The translations under genes and the position numbers were made by a program. The notes beneath the pieces were generated by a model. That model worked only from the letters and a program-made list of their open reading frames with translations, was not told where the DNA came from and did no database searches. Positions 54,365-63,475 of a DNA stretch of 64,000 nucleotides are shown here, piece after piece; positions within the stretch are counted from its first letter, which is position 1, and every line of letters begins with the position of its first letter. Source of the stretch: Emcibacteraceae bacterium (GTDB lineage: Bacteria; Pseudomonadota; Alphaproteobacteria; Sphingomonadales; Emcibacteraceae). The stretch is taken from positions 620,001 to 684,000 of the forward strand of contig JAWKXO010000001.1 of NCBI GenBank assembly GCA_041396985.1, read 5' to 3'.

Positions 54365-55657
54365 TTATAATTTTTCAATTCTAATAGATAACGGCGCCTC
54401 TATTACAGATGAATATTCACTTATACGCTTAAGGGCTTCATTCATTGCCGTTTCTGTCGTTTCATGCGTTGCAAGAACCACATAAACTGTACCGTCCAGT
54501 TCTGTTCCCTTTTGTAACATGGTCTTCACGGACACATTCGCCTGTTTTAAAGAAGTCGTTATATCGGCGATTACACCGGCCTCATCCTTAACATGCAGCC
54601 TAATGTAATAGGCCCCTTTTCTCTGATCAATCGACACCGGGTTTGCCGCCACAAGTTTTGAGGCCGGCTTAAAGAATGCCGGACCAGTGTGTCCTCTTGC
54701 AATGTCAATCAGATCAGCAACCACCGCTGAGGCTGTCGGCCCTTCACCGGCACCACGCCCCTGATAAAAAGTTCTGTCGATAAAATCACCATCGACTACC
54801 AAAGCATTAAATCCATCCATAACGCCTGCTATTGGAAGTTTACGATCAATCATAACCGGATGAACACGTTGGGATAGATTACCATTTTCATATTTGGTAA
54901 TGCCCAGTAGCTTTATTCTGTAGCCGAGTTCCTTGCCATATTTTATGTCAACAGTTTCAATGTTACGGATACCTTCGATATAGACATTGTCAAAATCTGT
55001 TTTTGTCCCAAACGCCACACTGCTTAAAATTGCCAGTTTATGTGCGGCATCAATTCCGTCCAGATCAAGCGAAGGGTCCGCTTCCAGATAACCAAGTTGC
55101 TCAGTTTCCGCGAGAATTTCATTATAACTCAACCCCCGTGCCTCCATCTGGGACAGCATATAATTGGTGGTACCGTTCATAATGCCGTAAACAAGGTTTA
55201 GTTCGTTGGCCGCAAGCCCTTCACCAATCGCCTTGATGATGGGAATACCGCCCGCTACTGCGGCCTCAAAACGAAGGGCAACATTATTTTCCTGAGCCAG
55301 ATCAGCAAGAACTGTTCCATGATGGGCGATCATAGCTTTATTGGCTGTAACCAGTGATTTGGTATTTTTAAGAGTATTTATCGCCGTTTCATAGGCAACA
55401 CCCTCTTCGCCGCCGATCAGTTCAACAACAATATCCACATCATCCTGATCCGCCAGAGTACTCGCATCAGAAACCCATTTATAGTGCGAAAGATCAACGC
55501 CACGGTCAGCATTATGGTTTCTGGCACAAACGGTGGTAATGATAATTTCTCGACCGGCACGATCAGCGATTAACTGCTTATGTTTTTCAAGTATCTTAAC
55601 GACACCTACGCCTACATTCCCAAGCCCGGCAACGGCCACTTTTAACGGATTACTCAA
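54365..55657 (-). CDS. hom: Homoserine dehydrogenase
   Basis: 430 residues: N-terminal Rossmann NAD(P) domain (VAVAGLGNVGVGVVKIL), catalytic region with GIMNGTTNYMLSQM and EADPSLDLDGIDAAHKLAILSS, then a C-terminal ACT domain (YYIRLHVKDEAGVIADITTSL). It makes homoserine from aspartate semialdehyde for threonine and methionine. Length and ACT domain suggest threonine feedback control. Separated by 14 bases from the aminotransferase gene upstream. Confidence 0.95.
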   Translation of the reverse strand: MSNPLKVAVAGLGNVGVGVVKILEKHKQLIADRAGREIIITTVCARNHNADRGVDLSHYKWVSDASTLADQDDVDIVVELIGGEEGVAYETAINTLKNTKSLVTANKAMIAHHGTVLADLAQENNVALRFEAAVAGGIPIIKAIGEGLAANELNLVYGIMNGTTNYMLSQMEARGLSYNEILAETEQLGYLEADPSLDLDGIDAAHKLAILSSVAFGTKTDFDNVYIEGIRNIETVDIKYGKELGYRIKLLGITKYENGNLSQRVHPVMIDRKLPIAGVMDGFNALVVDGDFIDRTFYQGRGAGEGPTASAVVADLIDIARGHTGPAFFKPASKLVAANPVSIDQRKGAYYIRLHVKDEAGVIADITTSLKQANVSVKTMLQKGTELDGTVYVVLATHETTETAMNEALKRISEYSSVIEAPLSIRIEKL

Positions 55658-55671
55658 AACGTTTCCTTACC

Positions 55672-56880
55672 TTATTTCTTACTTAATTGTTCCAGATATT
55701 CATCACTTTTTTGCATAAACTGCTTCATATTTCTGACTGCCTGTCTTATGCGCTGTTCATTTTCAACAAGAGCAATGCGGACAAAATCATCCCCATATTC
55801 TCCAAAACCGACGCCAGGTGCCACAGCCACCTTTGCATTGGTTAGCAGGGATTTTGAAAATTCCATTGACCCATGTTTTTTCCATTTTTCAGGAAGCGGT
55901 ACCCAGGCAAACATGGTGGCTTCCGGCGATGGTATTTCCCAGCCGGAACCGGCCATTCCGTTAACCAGAACATCTCTGCGGCTTTTATAAATATTTCTTG
56001 CATAATCAATACAGTCCTGCGGACCATTAAGCGCTGCAGTTGCCGCCACCTGAATAGGTGTAAAAGCACCATAATCAACGTAGGATTTCATTCGGGTTAA
56101 GGCCGCAATAAGGTCTTTATTACCAACAGCGAAGCCCATCCGCCAGCCAGCCATAGAATATGTTTTACTCATGGAAGTAAATTCAACGGCAACATCACGG
56201 GCACCGGGAACCTGCAAAATTGATGGTGGCGGCACATCATTAAAATAAATCTCCGCATAGGCCAGATCAGAAAGGATATAAATTTCATGTTTTTTACAAA
56301 AAGCAACTACCTCTTTGTAGAAATCAAGATCAACAACCTCAGCTGTCGGATTTGACGGATAATTAATCACTAAAGCCAGCGGCTTTGGCACACTATGTTT
56401 TACCGCCTGATCAAGTATTCTTATAAAATCATGATCCTTGCTTGTCGGTAGGTGACGAATTGTCGCCCCGGCGATGATAAATCCAAAATGATGGATCGGA
56501 TAACTTGGGTTCGGCACGAGGATCACATCACCAGGCGCAGTAATGGCCTGGGCCAGATTGGCAAGCCCCTCTTTCGAGCCCAAAGTGGCTATTACTTCAC
56601 TTTCCGGATCAAGGGTCACATTGAACCTGCGCTCATAATAAGCGGCCATTGCTTTCCGAAGTCCATGAATCCCCTTTGATGCAGAATAACGATGTGCTTT
56701 AGGGTCTTTCATGGTTTCGGTGACTTTATCAATCACATGCTGTGGCGGCATAAGATCAGGATTTCCCATACCAAAATCTATAATATCCTCTCCTGCCGCT
56801 CGTGCTTTTGCTTTCATTGCATTGACTTCAGCAAAAACATAAGGGGGCAGTCTTTTTATTCTGTAAAATTCAGAATTCAT
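55672..56880 (-). CDS. Class I aminotransferase, AlaC/LL-DAP aminotransferase group
   Basis: 402 residues. PLP residues: Asn in INYPSNPTAEVVD, Tyr/Asp in YILSDLAYAEIYF and Lys in TSMSKTYSMAGWRMGF. Strong likeness to the AlaC/DapL group that starts the alphaproteobacterial hom-glpX-recJ run and is annotated as LL-diaminopimelate or alanine/glutamate-pyruvate aminotransferase. Transaminates alanine or a related amino acid; the exact donor is not certain. First gene of the aminotransferase-hom-glpX-recJ operon. Confidence 0.88.
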   Translation of the reverse strand: MNSEFYRIKRLPPYVFAEVNAMKAKARAAGEDIIDFGMGNPDLMPPQHVIDKVTETMKDPKAHRYSASKGIHGLRKAMAAYYERRFNVTLDPESEVIATLGSKEGLANLAQAITAPGDVILVPNPSYPIHHFGFIIAGATIRHLPTSKDHDFIRILDQAVKHSVPKPLALVINYPSNPTAEVVDLDFYKEVVAFCKKHEIYILSDLAYAEIYFNDVPPPSILQVPGARDVAVEFTSMSKTYSMAGWRMGFAVGNKDLIAALTRMKSYVDYGAFTPIQVAATAALNGPQDCIDYARNIYKSRRDVLVNGMAGSGWEIPSPEATMFAWVPLPEKWKKHGSMEFSKSLLTNAKVAVAPGVGFGEYGDDFVRIALVENEQRIRQAVRNMKQFMQKSDEYLEQLSKK

Positions 56881-56937
56881 CTTTTTATCCGTTTAAATGA
56901 GTAGAATATTATATTTTCCGCCCTCTCATAACAGCAA

Positions 56938-56960
56938 AATCCTGTTCGGGGAACAGGATT
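56938..56960. terminator. Intrinsic terminator after the SNF-family transporter gene
   Basis: AATCCTGTTC-GGG-GAACAGGATT is a perfect 10-base stem with a 3-base loop; on the minus strand it is followed by a short T run (TTTTG). It lies 33 bases downstream of the symporter gene (56993-58354) and upstream of the aminotransferase operon. Confidence 0.8.
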
Positions 56961-56992
56961 CTGCGAGAAATCAGTTAAAAAATTTTGGATAT

Positions 56993-58354
56993 TTAAATAA
57001 TCTGAGAAATAAACACAATCGAAATAGCAATCGGACATACATATTTGATGATTGTATATAACAGTTCGAGACGCTTTTCATTTTTCCCAAATGCTTCGAA
57101 TACTTTTTGCTTATTTAAAACCCATCCAACAAAAATGGCTGTGAACAACCCGCCTAGCGGCAGACCAACTTTATTGATCCACCAATCCAAGCTATCTATC
57201 AAATTCATTCCGTTTATTGTAAACCCTGCAAGTATATTTGAAGATAAAACGGAAAGCAGACCAAGTGTAAATATTGATCCTGTCACAATACAGGCTGATT
57301 TGGCTCGTGACATTTCATAAAAAATATTCAAATAACTGACCATTTGTTCCATCAAAGCAAGAAGCGTTGTAAATGCCGCAATGGCAAGCAAAACGAAGAA
57401 ACCAGTACCCAAAAATCCTCCATATTCAAGCTGGCCAAAAGCAACGGTCATGGAATTAAACACCAGCGCTGGTCCTGCACCGGGCTCCAGTCCAAAGGCA
57501 AAGACGATAGGAAAAATACAAAGGCCCGCAGTCATTGCACATAATGTATCCCCAACGCAGACGAGAAGTGAGGATTGAACAATTGACGTGTCATCCGGCA
57601 GGTATGCCCCGAATGTAAGCATGATACCAAGCGCAACACCGATTGAGAAAAATGCATGTCCGAGGGCCGTAACCACCACACCCATTGTCAATTTGGAAAA
57701 GTCAGGCGCAAAAAGGAACTTTACCCCGGCTGAAAAATCGCCAATCACCGCGGCGACAATGATTAGCACGATTAAGAGAAAGAAGAAGAGCGGCATGGTA
57801 ATGGACGTCATTTTTTCGATACCATTATTAAGCTGTTTGGAAAGAACAAAGGCACATCCCGCCATGAATAAGCCGTGCCAGAAAGTAAGTTTCAAAGGGT
57901 TTTCTTCATAGCTGGCATAAAGTGCTTTTGCACCCTCCGGCGTTATTCCGGAAAATGTTCCCCTGATCGCCTCAAACGCATAAGCTCCAGTCGTTCCGGC
58001 AATAACACTGTAATAAGAACTGATAATGAAAGCGGAAGAGGCAATAAACCAGCCGATAAATTTCCAGTTTTGTGATTTACCTTCCAGTCGGGCAATATGA
58101 CCAAAATTGGTTATGGCACCTTCTTTACCGTAACGGCCCAGCATTGTTTCAGCGCTTAATAATGGAAATCCGATTATAAATACAAAAGCCGCATAAACGA
58201 TAACAAAGGCCGCCCCACCATTTTGCCCTGCTTCAAACGGAAAACGCCAAATATTTCCAAGACCAATTGCGCCACCAACAGCCGCTAACAGGAAGCCGGT
58301 TTTCGACCGCCAATGGCTCGTCATTTCATGATTTTTACTTTCAGCTACACTCAT
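56993..58354 (-). CDS. SNF-family sodium-dependent transporter
   Basis: 453 residues, about 11-12 membrane helices of the LeuT fold. The first helix carries AAVGGAIGLGNIWRFPFEAGQNGG, the sodium- and substrate-binding NSS signature. Imports an amino acid or similar small compound with sodium. It lies 20 bases downstream of an AGCS symporter, making a two-transporter unit. Confidence 0.93.
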   Translation of the reverse strand: MSVAESKNHEMTSHWRSKTGFLLAAVGGAIGLGNIWRFPFEAGQNGGAAFVIVYAAFVFIIGFPLLSAETMLGRYGKEGAITNFGHIARLEGKSQNWKFIGWFIASSAFIISSYYSVIAGTTGAYAFEAIRGTFSGITPEGAKALYASYEENPLKLTFWHGLFMAGCAFVLSKQLNNGIEKMTSITMPLFFFLLIVLIIVAAVIGDFSAGVKFLFAPDFSKLTMGVVVTALGHAFFSIGVALGIMLTFGAYLPDDTSIVQSSLLVCVGDTLCAMTAGLCIFPIVFAFGLEPGAGPALVFNSMTVAFGQLEYGGFLGTGFFVLLAIAAFTTLLALMEQMVSYLNIFYEMSRAKSACIVTGSIFTLGLLSVLSSNILAGFTINGMNLIDSLDWWINKVGLPLGGLFTAIFVGWVLNKQKVFEAFGKNEKRLELLYTIIKYVCPIAISIVFISQII

Positions 58355-58374
58355 TTTTATTTTAATCCCTTAAT

Positions 58375-59784
58375 TTATTCAGCATTTTGATTATCTAATT
58401 CTAGCCTTGTCTGATGGGCGACGCGAGTCATTTCAAAAATTTCCGGGCTTTTTATAAGCAACGCAATAAGATTAGGGACTGCCATCATACCTAATGACGC
58501 AAGGCCAAAAGCCCATACTGTGGTAAACTGGCCTACACAACCTAAAAAAACCAAAATTACACTTAAAATCCTGAAGGCCAGTTTATATTTTTCACTGCTC
58601 AGAAAAATTCCCGCCCTTTCGACATAAAGACTCCAGGCAATGATCGTTGTAAATGAGAAGATTAGTTGGCCTACAATAACCACATAGCCGCCACCACTAA
58701 TCCCGGCGGCAAATGCCTGTGATGTCAGGGTCGCCCCAGCATTACCGTCATCCCCAAACAACCAGGCCGCCTGTGTGATACCACCCATATCGATCTGTAC
58801 TGTTAAAATGATCAGTGACGTAAACGTACAAATAATAATCGTATCGATGACGGTTCCGAGCATAGCAATCTCACCTTGCTTTATAGGATCCTTCACTTCA
58901 GAAGAAGCGTGGGCAATTGCTGCACTTCCTGTCCCTGCCTCGTTGGAATAAAGGCCACGGGAAACCCCCTGTTGTATTGCCGCCATCATGGCGGCACCGG
59001 CAAATCCACCAACGGCCGCGGTTCCATTAAAGGCGCCCTCAAAAATAAGCGCAAAAGCAGTGGGAATTTGAGCGGCATTCATTAGTAATATTATTGTCCC
59101 GAAAAACAAATAAAGAATACTCATTGTCGGCACTGTGAATTCTGCCATTCTTGCAATGGATCTTAAGCCACCGATTATCACCGCGAATACCAATGCGGAA
59201 AGCGCCGTTGCCGTAACCCAATTACTGACCCCGAAATTTTCACTTAGAACTACGGAAATGGCATTCGCCTGAACCATATGCCCGGTCGCAAGACCTGCAA
59301 TCACCATCATTCCGGCATAAGAAACCCCCAGAAACAACCATTTTTTAGGCAGGCCAATTTTTATATAATACATCGGTCCGCCGATCAGAAACCCATGTTC
59401 ACTTTTTGTCCTGTACTTGACCGCCATAAGAGCTTCAGCATATTTTGTAGCCATCCCGCAAAGAGCCGTCATCCACATCCAGAAAATGGCTCCCGGTCCA
59501 CCAACAAGAATTGCTGAGGCCACACCAATAATATTTCCGGCACCAATCGTCCCGGATAACGCCGTCATCAATGATTGCAGTGGTGTTATACCATCATGAG
59601 CAGATGTATGCGTATTTGATTTTTTACTGAAAAGACTTTGAAAACCTGCTTTTAGACGTCTGATCGGCATAAATTTTAAGCCGATTGTCAGATATACCCC
59701 TGTTCCCAGAAGCAATACCAGCATGATTGGTCCCCAAACGATCATGTTTAACCAATCCGCAAATGCTGCAAACATTGCTTCCAT
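58375..59784 (-). CDS. AGCS-family sodium:alanine/glycine symporter
   Basis: 469 residues, about ten helices. AGCS motifs: GITPLQSLMTALSGTIGAGNIIGVA, GPGAIFWMWMTALCGMATKYAEA, and SRGLYSNEAGTGSAAIAHA. It takes up alanine or glycine with sodium. No glycine riboswitch is visible in the ~100-base leader. Co-transcribed with the SNF gene. Confidence 0.93.
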   Translation of the reverse strand: MEAMFAAFADWLNMIVWGPIMLVLLLGTGVYLTIGLKFMPIRRLKAGFQSLFSKKSNTHTSAHDGITPLQSLMTALSGTIGAGNIIGVASAILVGGPGAIFWMWMTALCGMATKYAEALMAVKYRTKSEHGFLIGGPMYYIKIGLPKKWLFLGVSYAGMMVIAGLATGHMVQANAISVVLSENFGVSNWVTATALSALVFAVIIGGLRSIARMAEFTVPTMSILYLFFGTIILLMNAAQIPTAFALIFEGAFNGTAAVGGFAGAAMMAAIQQGVSRGLYSNEAGTGSAAIAHASSEVKDPIKQGEIAMLGTVIDTIIICTFTSLIILTVQIDMGGITQAAWLFGDDGNAGATLTSQAFAAGISGGGYVVIVGQLIFSFTTIIAWSLYVERAGIFLSSEKYKLAFRILSVILVFLGCVGQFTTVWAFGLASLGMMAVPNLIALLIKSPEIFEMTRVAHQTRLELDNQNAE

Positions 59785-59885
59785 TCAGTGCTCCCAGATA
59801 TTTTATATTTTTATTTAGCTAATTTTAATGAGATTGGGATTTAAAGCAATGTTTAATATATTTCTGAGAAATCAGGCCTGACAAA

Positions 59886-60440
59886 TTATGAATATTCGCT
59901 GAGATATTCCTGGGCTGTGATTGCGTATTTTTTAGCCCCTTTCGCGAAAGCCCTTAACGCTTTCTCATCAATGTCCTTCACGTATTTGGCAGGACGTCCC
60001 ATCCAAAGCTCGCCCTCGCCGATAATCTTACCCGGACTAAGCAATGACCCGGCCGCCAGCATGCCTTTTTTCTTAATAACGCAACCATCCATTGTTGTGG
60101 CATCAAGGCCGACAAAGCCATCATCTTCAACGGTTGTTCCATGAACGAGTGCCATATGCCCAACCAATACGTTATCGCCAAGGATTGTATCAAAACCATC
60201 ACTATCAACATGAAGTACACTTCCGTCCTGAATATTTGTATTTTTGCCGATTCTGATTTTTCCGACGTCTCCTCTGAGAACACAATTAAACCATACACTG
60301 CTACCGGCACCAATTTTAACATCGCCTATTATCCGTGCTCCGGGTGCAATAAAACAGCTGTCATCAATTTCCGGCCAAATCCCTTTATAGGGATAAAGTA
60401 TCCCTCCACCATTTGCTATTTTTCCAATTTTGCCCGACAT
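59886..60440 (-). CDS. Gamma-carbonic anhydrase-family protein
   Basis: 184 residues of the left-handed beta-helix, seen as hexapeptide-like repeats (IGDVKIGAGSSVWFN, IRIGKNTNIQDGSVLH, GDNVLVGHMALVHG, GFVGLDATTMDG). Zinc ligands are His in QDGSVLHVD and GHMALVHG. Members range from carbonic anhydrase to acyl-group or metal-storage proteins; activity here is unproven. ATG overlaps the upstream threonine ammonia-lyase stop by one base (TAATG). Confidence 0.85.
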   Translation of the reverse strand: MSGKIGKIANGGGILYPYKGIWPEIDDSCFIAPGARIIGDVKIGAGSSVWFNCVLRGDVGKIRIGKNTNIQDGSVLHVDSDGFDTILGDNVLVGHMALVHGTTVEDDGFVGLDATTMDGCVIKKKGMLAAGSLLSPGKIIGEGELWMGRPAKYVKDIDEKALRAFAKGAKKYAITAQEYLSEYS

Positions 60441-61423
60441 TATGTATTTAGTGCCTTAATAAATGTTTCCTCATCAACATTACCGCCGCTCAGTACGATA
60501 CATATTTTTTTACCTTTTACGTCCAGTTTACCATGCAAAACCGCGGCAAGTGCAACACAGGCACCCGGTTCAACAACCAGTTTCAGTTTCTCCCAGGCAT
60601 ATTTCATTGCTTTAAGGGCTTCCTCATCCGTCACTGTCAATACGCCCGAAAGATTACGGCTCATGATCGTGTATGTCATGGGTTCCGGATGAACGGTCAG
60701 AATGGCATCACAAATTGATCCTGACGGCTTGGGGTTACTTTCAATTTTGCCACTTTGCAGGGAGCGTTGTACATCATTAAACCCTTCGGGTTCCACACCA
60801 TAAATTTCTGTCTCTGGACTAAGAGCTTTAACCGCCAGTGAGCAACCGGAAATTAGACCACCTCCCCCAACAGGGGTCATAAAGACATCAAATTCGGTTC
60901 CGAAATCCTTTGCCTGGTGAAGGGCTTCGAGGGCGGCTGTACCCTGACCGGCAATAATATAAAAATCCTCGAATGAAGGAACAACAACGCACCCCCGTTC
61001 CGCTGATATTTGGGCGGCGATCTCTTCACGACTTTCCGTTGCCCGGTCATAGGTGATCACTTCAGCTCCATAATTTATCGTATTCTGAAGTTTCATTTTC
61101 GGGCTATCCTTCGGCATGACGATGACGGCGTCAATACCGAGCAAGCGGGCAGATGCGGCTACCCCTTGCGCGTGGTTGCCTGATGAGTAGGCAACAACAC
61201 CCCGTTTTTTCTCGTCATCAGAAAGTCTTGAAAGCCTGTTATAAGCCCCTCTGAATTTGAATGCACCCACACGCTGAAGGCATTCTGCCTTGACATATAT
61301 TTCTGCTGACAGTTTTTCGGACAGATCATCACATTTCAGAAGGGGCGTTTTTACACTATGGCCGGCAATTTTATTTGCCGCACTCAAAACATCTTCAAAT
61401 TCAGGCAGTTTCAGGGAATTCAT
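60440..61423 (-). CDS. Threonine/serine ammonia-lyase without ACT domain
   Basis: 327 residues, the catalytic domain only. PLP Lys in VGAFKFRGAYNRLS, SSGNHAQGVA, phosphate loop PVGGGGLISG and Ser in VLSGGNVDE. Catabolic TdcB-like enzyme or serine/threonine racemase-dehydratase; the lack of an ACT domain sets it apart from the ilvA-type gene at 27571. Coupled to the gamma-carbonic anhydrase-like gene. Confidence 0.88.
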   Translation of the reverse strand: MNSLKLPEFEDVLSAANKIAGHSVKTPLLKCDDLSEKLSAEIYVKAECLQRVGAFKFRGAYNRLSRLSDDEKKRGVVAYSSGNHAQGVAASARLLGIDAVIVMPKDSPKMKLQNTINYGAEVITYDRATESREEIAAQISAERGCVVVPSFEDFYIIAGQGTAALEALHQAKDFGTEFDVFMTPVGGGGLISGCSLAVKALSPETEIYGVEPEGFNDVQRSLQSGKIESNPKPSGSICDAILTVHPEPMTYTIMSRNLSGVLTVTDEEALKAMKYAWEKLKLVVEPGACVALAAVLHGKLDVKGKKICIVLSGGNVDEETFIKALNT

Positions 61424-61562
61424 TTTATATATTCACCTTAATATCTATTTTTAAATCAATATTGACAAAGGGTCGCAAACTCCGCGCGATCAATATTTAT
61501 AGCCATAGATCAAACAAGGCGGGATTACAATGTTTAACAGATATATTTAAGAATAATTCAGA

Positions 61563-63293
61563 CTATTCTTTTTCATTTTCAATTTTGAAAAATAAAGGTC
61601 TGTTCTTCCACCAGAAAACAAATTCTATAACCGGTCTGATCCACCAACCTGAACTGATATCCAGTTTTCTGTAATAGCGGGACAGGCCCAGAATGACACG
61701 TGCTTTTAAAGTCAGAAAACGGCCAAAATCAACGGGACTGTTTTGGCTAGACGAGCAGTTCGTTTGTAAAAAGTTTTTGGAATAACGGTTATTGGTTTCA
61801 TAAATGTGATTGAGGCTAACTGCATCAGCAGGAACTTCCCGACTAGAAGGATAAGACGCCAGTTTTGGCCAGTATTTTTCCATTATTTTCAATTGTGTCC
61901 GTTCATATATTTTTTCCTTATAGGAATATGACAACATAAATTCCACATACTCAAGATCAAGATATGGATATACTACCAACTGACCGGGTTTCGCCTGTTG
62001 CTGCGACCAAAGGCTTGTAATTTTTCTGGAAATAGAATGTAAAAATACCAGTAGTCCATGATTTGGACCAAATTTGAATTTCGCTTTCATATTTTCAACA
62101 ATTGCTGTGACTTCCTGATCAGTCGTTTTTATATCACAACTAAACTGCTTTGGTACATTTATGGGTAATTTGATATTCTTGACTTCGTTCACCACAAGTC
62201 CGTGAAACCCGAACACATCCCCACCCAGACCATCATAAATAGTGACTGACTGGTTTTTATAATGTTCGAATAATGGCACTGACCATGTATGAACCTGACT
62301 TTGTGCATCCATTGAGAGGATCCGCTGGATGTCATTAATGCGCCATTGCTGTTTATTCGGCAATTTTATGGAAGTATGATCAATATTAAAATCATGGGCA
62401 ATGCGCTCACCATATGGCAGGTCGAGGTCTTCACCGGTTGCCGTTGAAATTTGCAATGTACAAGTTTCAAATGGTAATTCGCTATCATTTAAATGGCCAA
62501 ATATCCGGCGGCTGTCATGTCCGCTTGATAAGGGTAATATATTTTTACCATGATGAAGATCAAGGCAACGTTCAACCGAACGCTTAAAACATTCATGCGA
62601 CTGTCCAAGAACTTCATCATCAACAAATCCTGAACCTTCAGGAAAATCATCCACCTTAAACCATTTATCAACGGACATACCGTGCTTCGTGAAGCTGGTA
62701 TTGGTGGCAGGCTCAACAAGTTTTATTTCTTTGGTCAGTGTATCATTTCCAGGAATAAAACCCAAAACTATATTCAGAACCCAGGACGTATAGTCAGGAT
62801 GATCATCACACAAAGAAAGCAACCCCGAAGCAGAAGAGAAAAAGACCAAATCGCCGACTTGCCTGTAATAAAGTGCTCCGATCCCAAAAATATCAGAAAT
62901 GAAATTCAGTTTCTTACCATCATCCGTAATAGATACAGCACTGAAAATTCCGTTATGACGGCGTTGAAAATTCCCGCTCCAATAGCTCCGGACCTTATCA
63001 GGATCGCTATAGGAATGTATTTTTTCTTCCCCCAGATATCCCCTCATCACAACAAGTTCCGGGCCTTGATCGTCTGAAATTTTGGGAAATAATACCCCAT
63101 CAACCAGTTTTGCACCGTTTCTTAATGCCAACCAGTTTCTTCCCTTCTCAATCTGAATATTGTCTGGAATTTTATCTATCTTGAATTCTATATCGTCAAA
63201 TGACCAGATGCCAAAAAACACTTCTTTTCCGCTGCATTTGTTCTCAATATAATCATTTAATGCCGATAAACTCAGCTCAATTGAATTGCCCAT
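61563..63293 (-). CDS. Asparagine-synthetase-like protein of unknown role
   Basis: 576 residues. The C-terminal ~320 residues are a PP-loop ATP-binding synthase: LPLSSGHDSRRI (SGGxDS variant with Ser and His replacing Gly-Gly) and YDGLGGDVFG. The N-terminal ~210 residues resemble the glutaminase fold (RRHNGIFSAV, FGIGALYYRQ, FSSASGLLSL) but do not start with Cys, so glutamine hydrolysis is unlikely. Such proteins adenylate a carboxylate and form an amide or lactam. No peptide precursor or partner gene is visible. It might act in capsule or polysaccharide modification or a small-molecule pathway. Confidence 0.75.
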   Translation of the reverse strand: MGNSIELSLSALNDYIENKCSGKEVFFGIWSFDDIEFKIDKIPDNIQIEKGRNWLALRNGAKLVDGVLFPKISDDQGPELVVMRGYLGEEKIHSYSDPDKVRSYWSGNFQRRHNGIFSAVSITDDGKKLNFISDIFGIGALYYRQVGDLVFFSSASGLLSLCDDHPDYTSWVLNIVLGFIPGNDTLTKEIKLVEPATNTSFTKHGMSVDKWFKVDDFPEGSGFVDDEVLGQSHECFKRSVERCLDLHHGKNILPLSSGHDSRRIFGHLNDSELPFETCTLQISTATGEDLDLPYGERIAHDFNIDHTSIKLPNKQQWRINDIQRILSMDAQSQVHTWSVPLFEHYKNQSVTIYDGLGGDVFGFHGLVVNEVKNIKLPINVPKQFSCDIKTTDQEVTAIVENMKAKFKFGPNHGLLVFLHSISRKITSLWSQQQAKPGQLVVYPYLDLEYVEFMLSYSYKEKIYERTQLKIMEKYWPKLASYPSSREVPADAVSLNHIYETNNRYSKNFLQTNCSSSQNSPVDFGRFLTLKARVILGLSRYYRKLDISSGWWIRPVIEFVFWWKNRPLFFKIENEKE

Positions 63294-63475
63294 CCCGCTT
63301 TTTGACCTTTATCTATTTTCCAGAACCACTGATTATTTTTGATCTATTATTTTCTTCAAATGCAAATTTCAAACCATTACCTTAACCACTATTCGTTTAA
63401 ATAATGATAATTCAATGTGGTTTTTAATTGTTTTTATATAACGATGATTTATTGCAAATTTACTAATATATCAAA

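Noticed and set aside
53333..56880. Aminotransferase-hom-glpX-recJ as a novel cluster
   Set aside because: This order is common in alphaproteobacteria and needs no new explanation.
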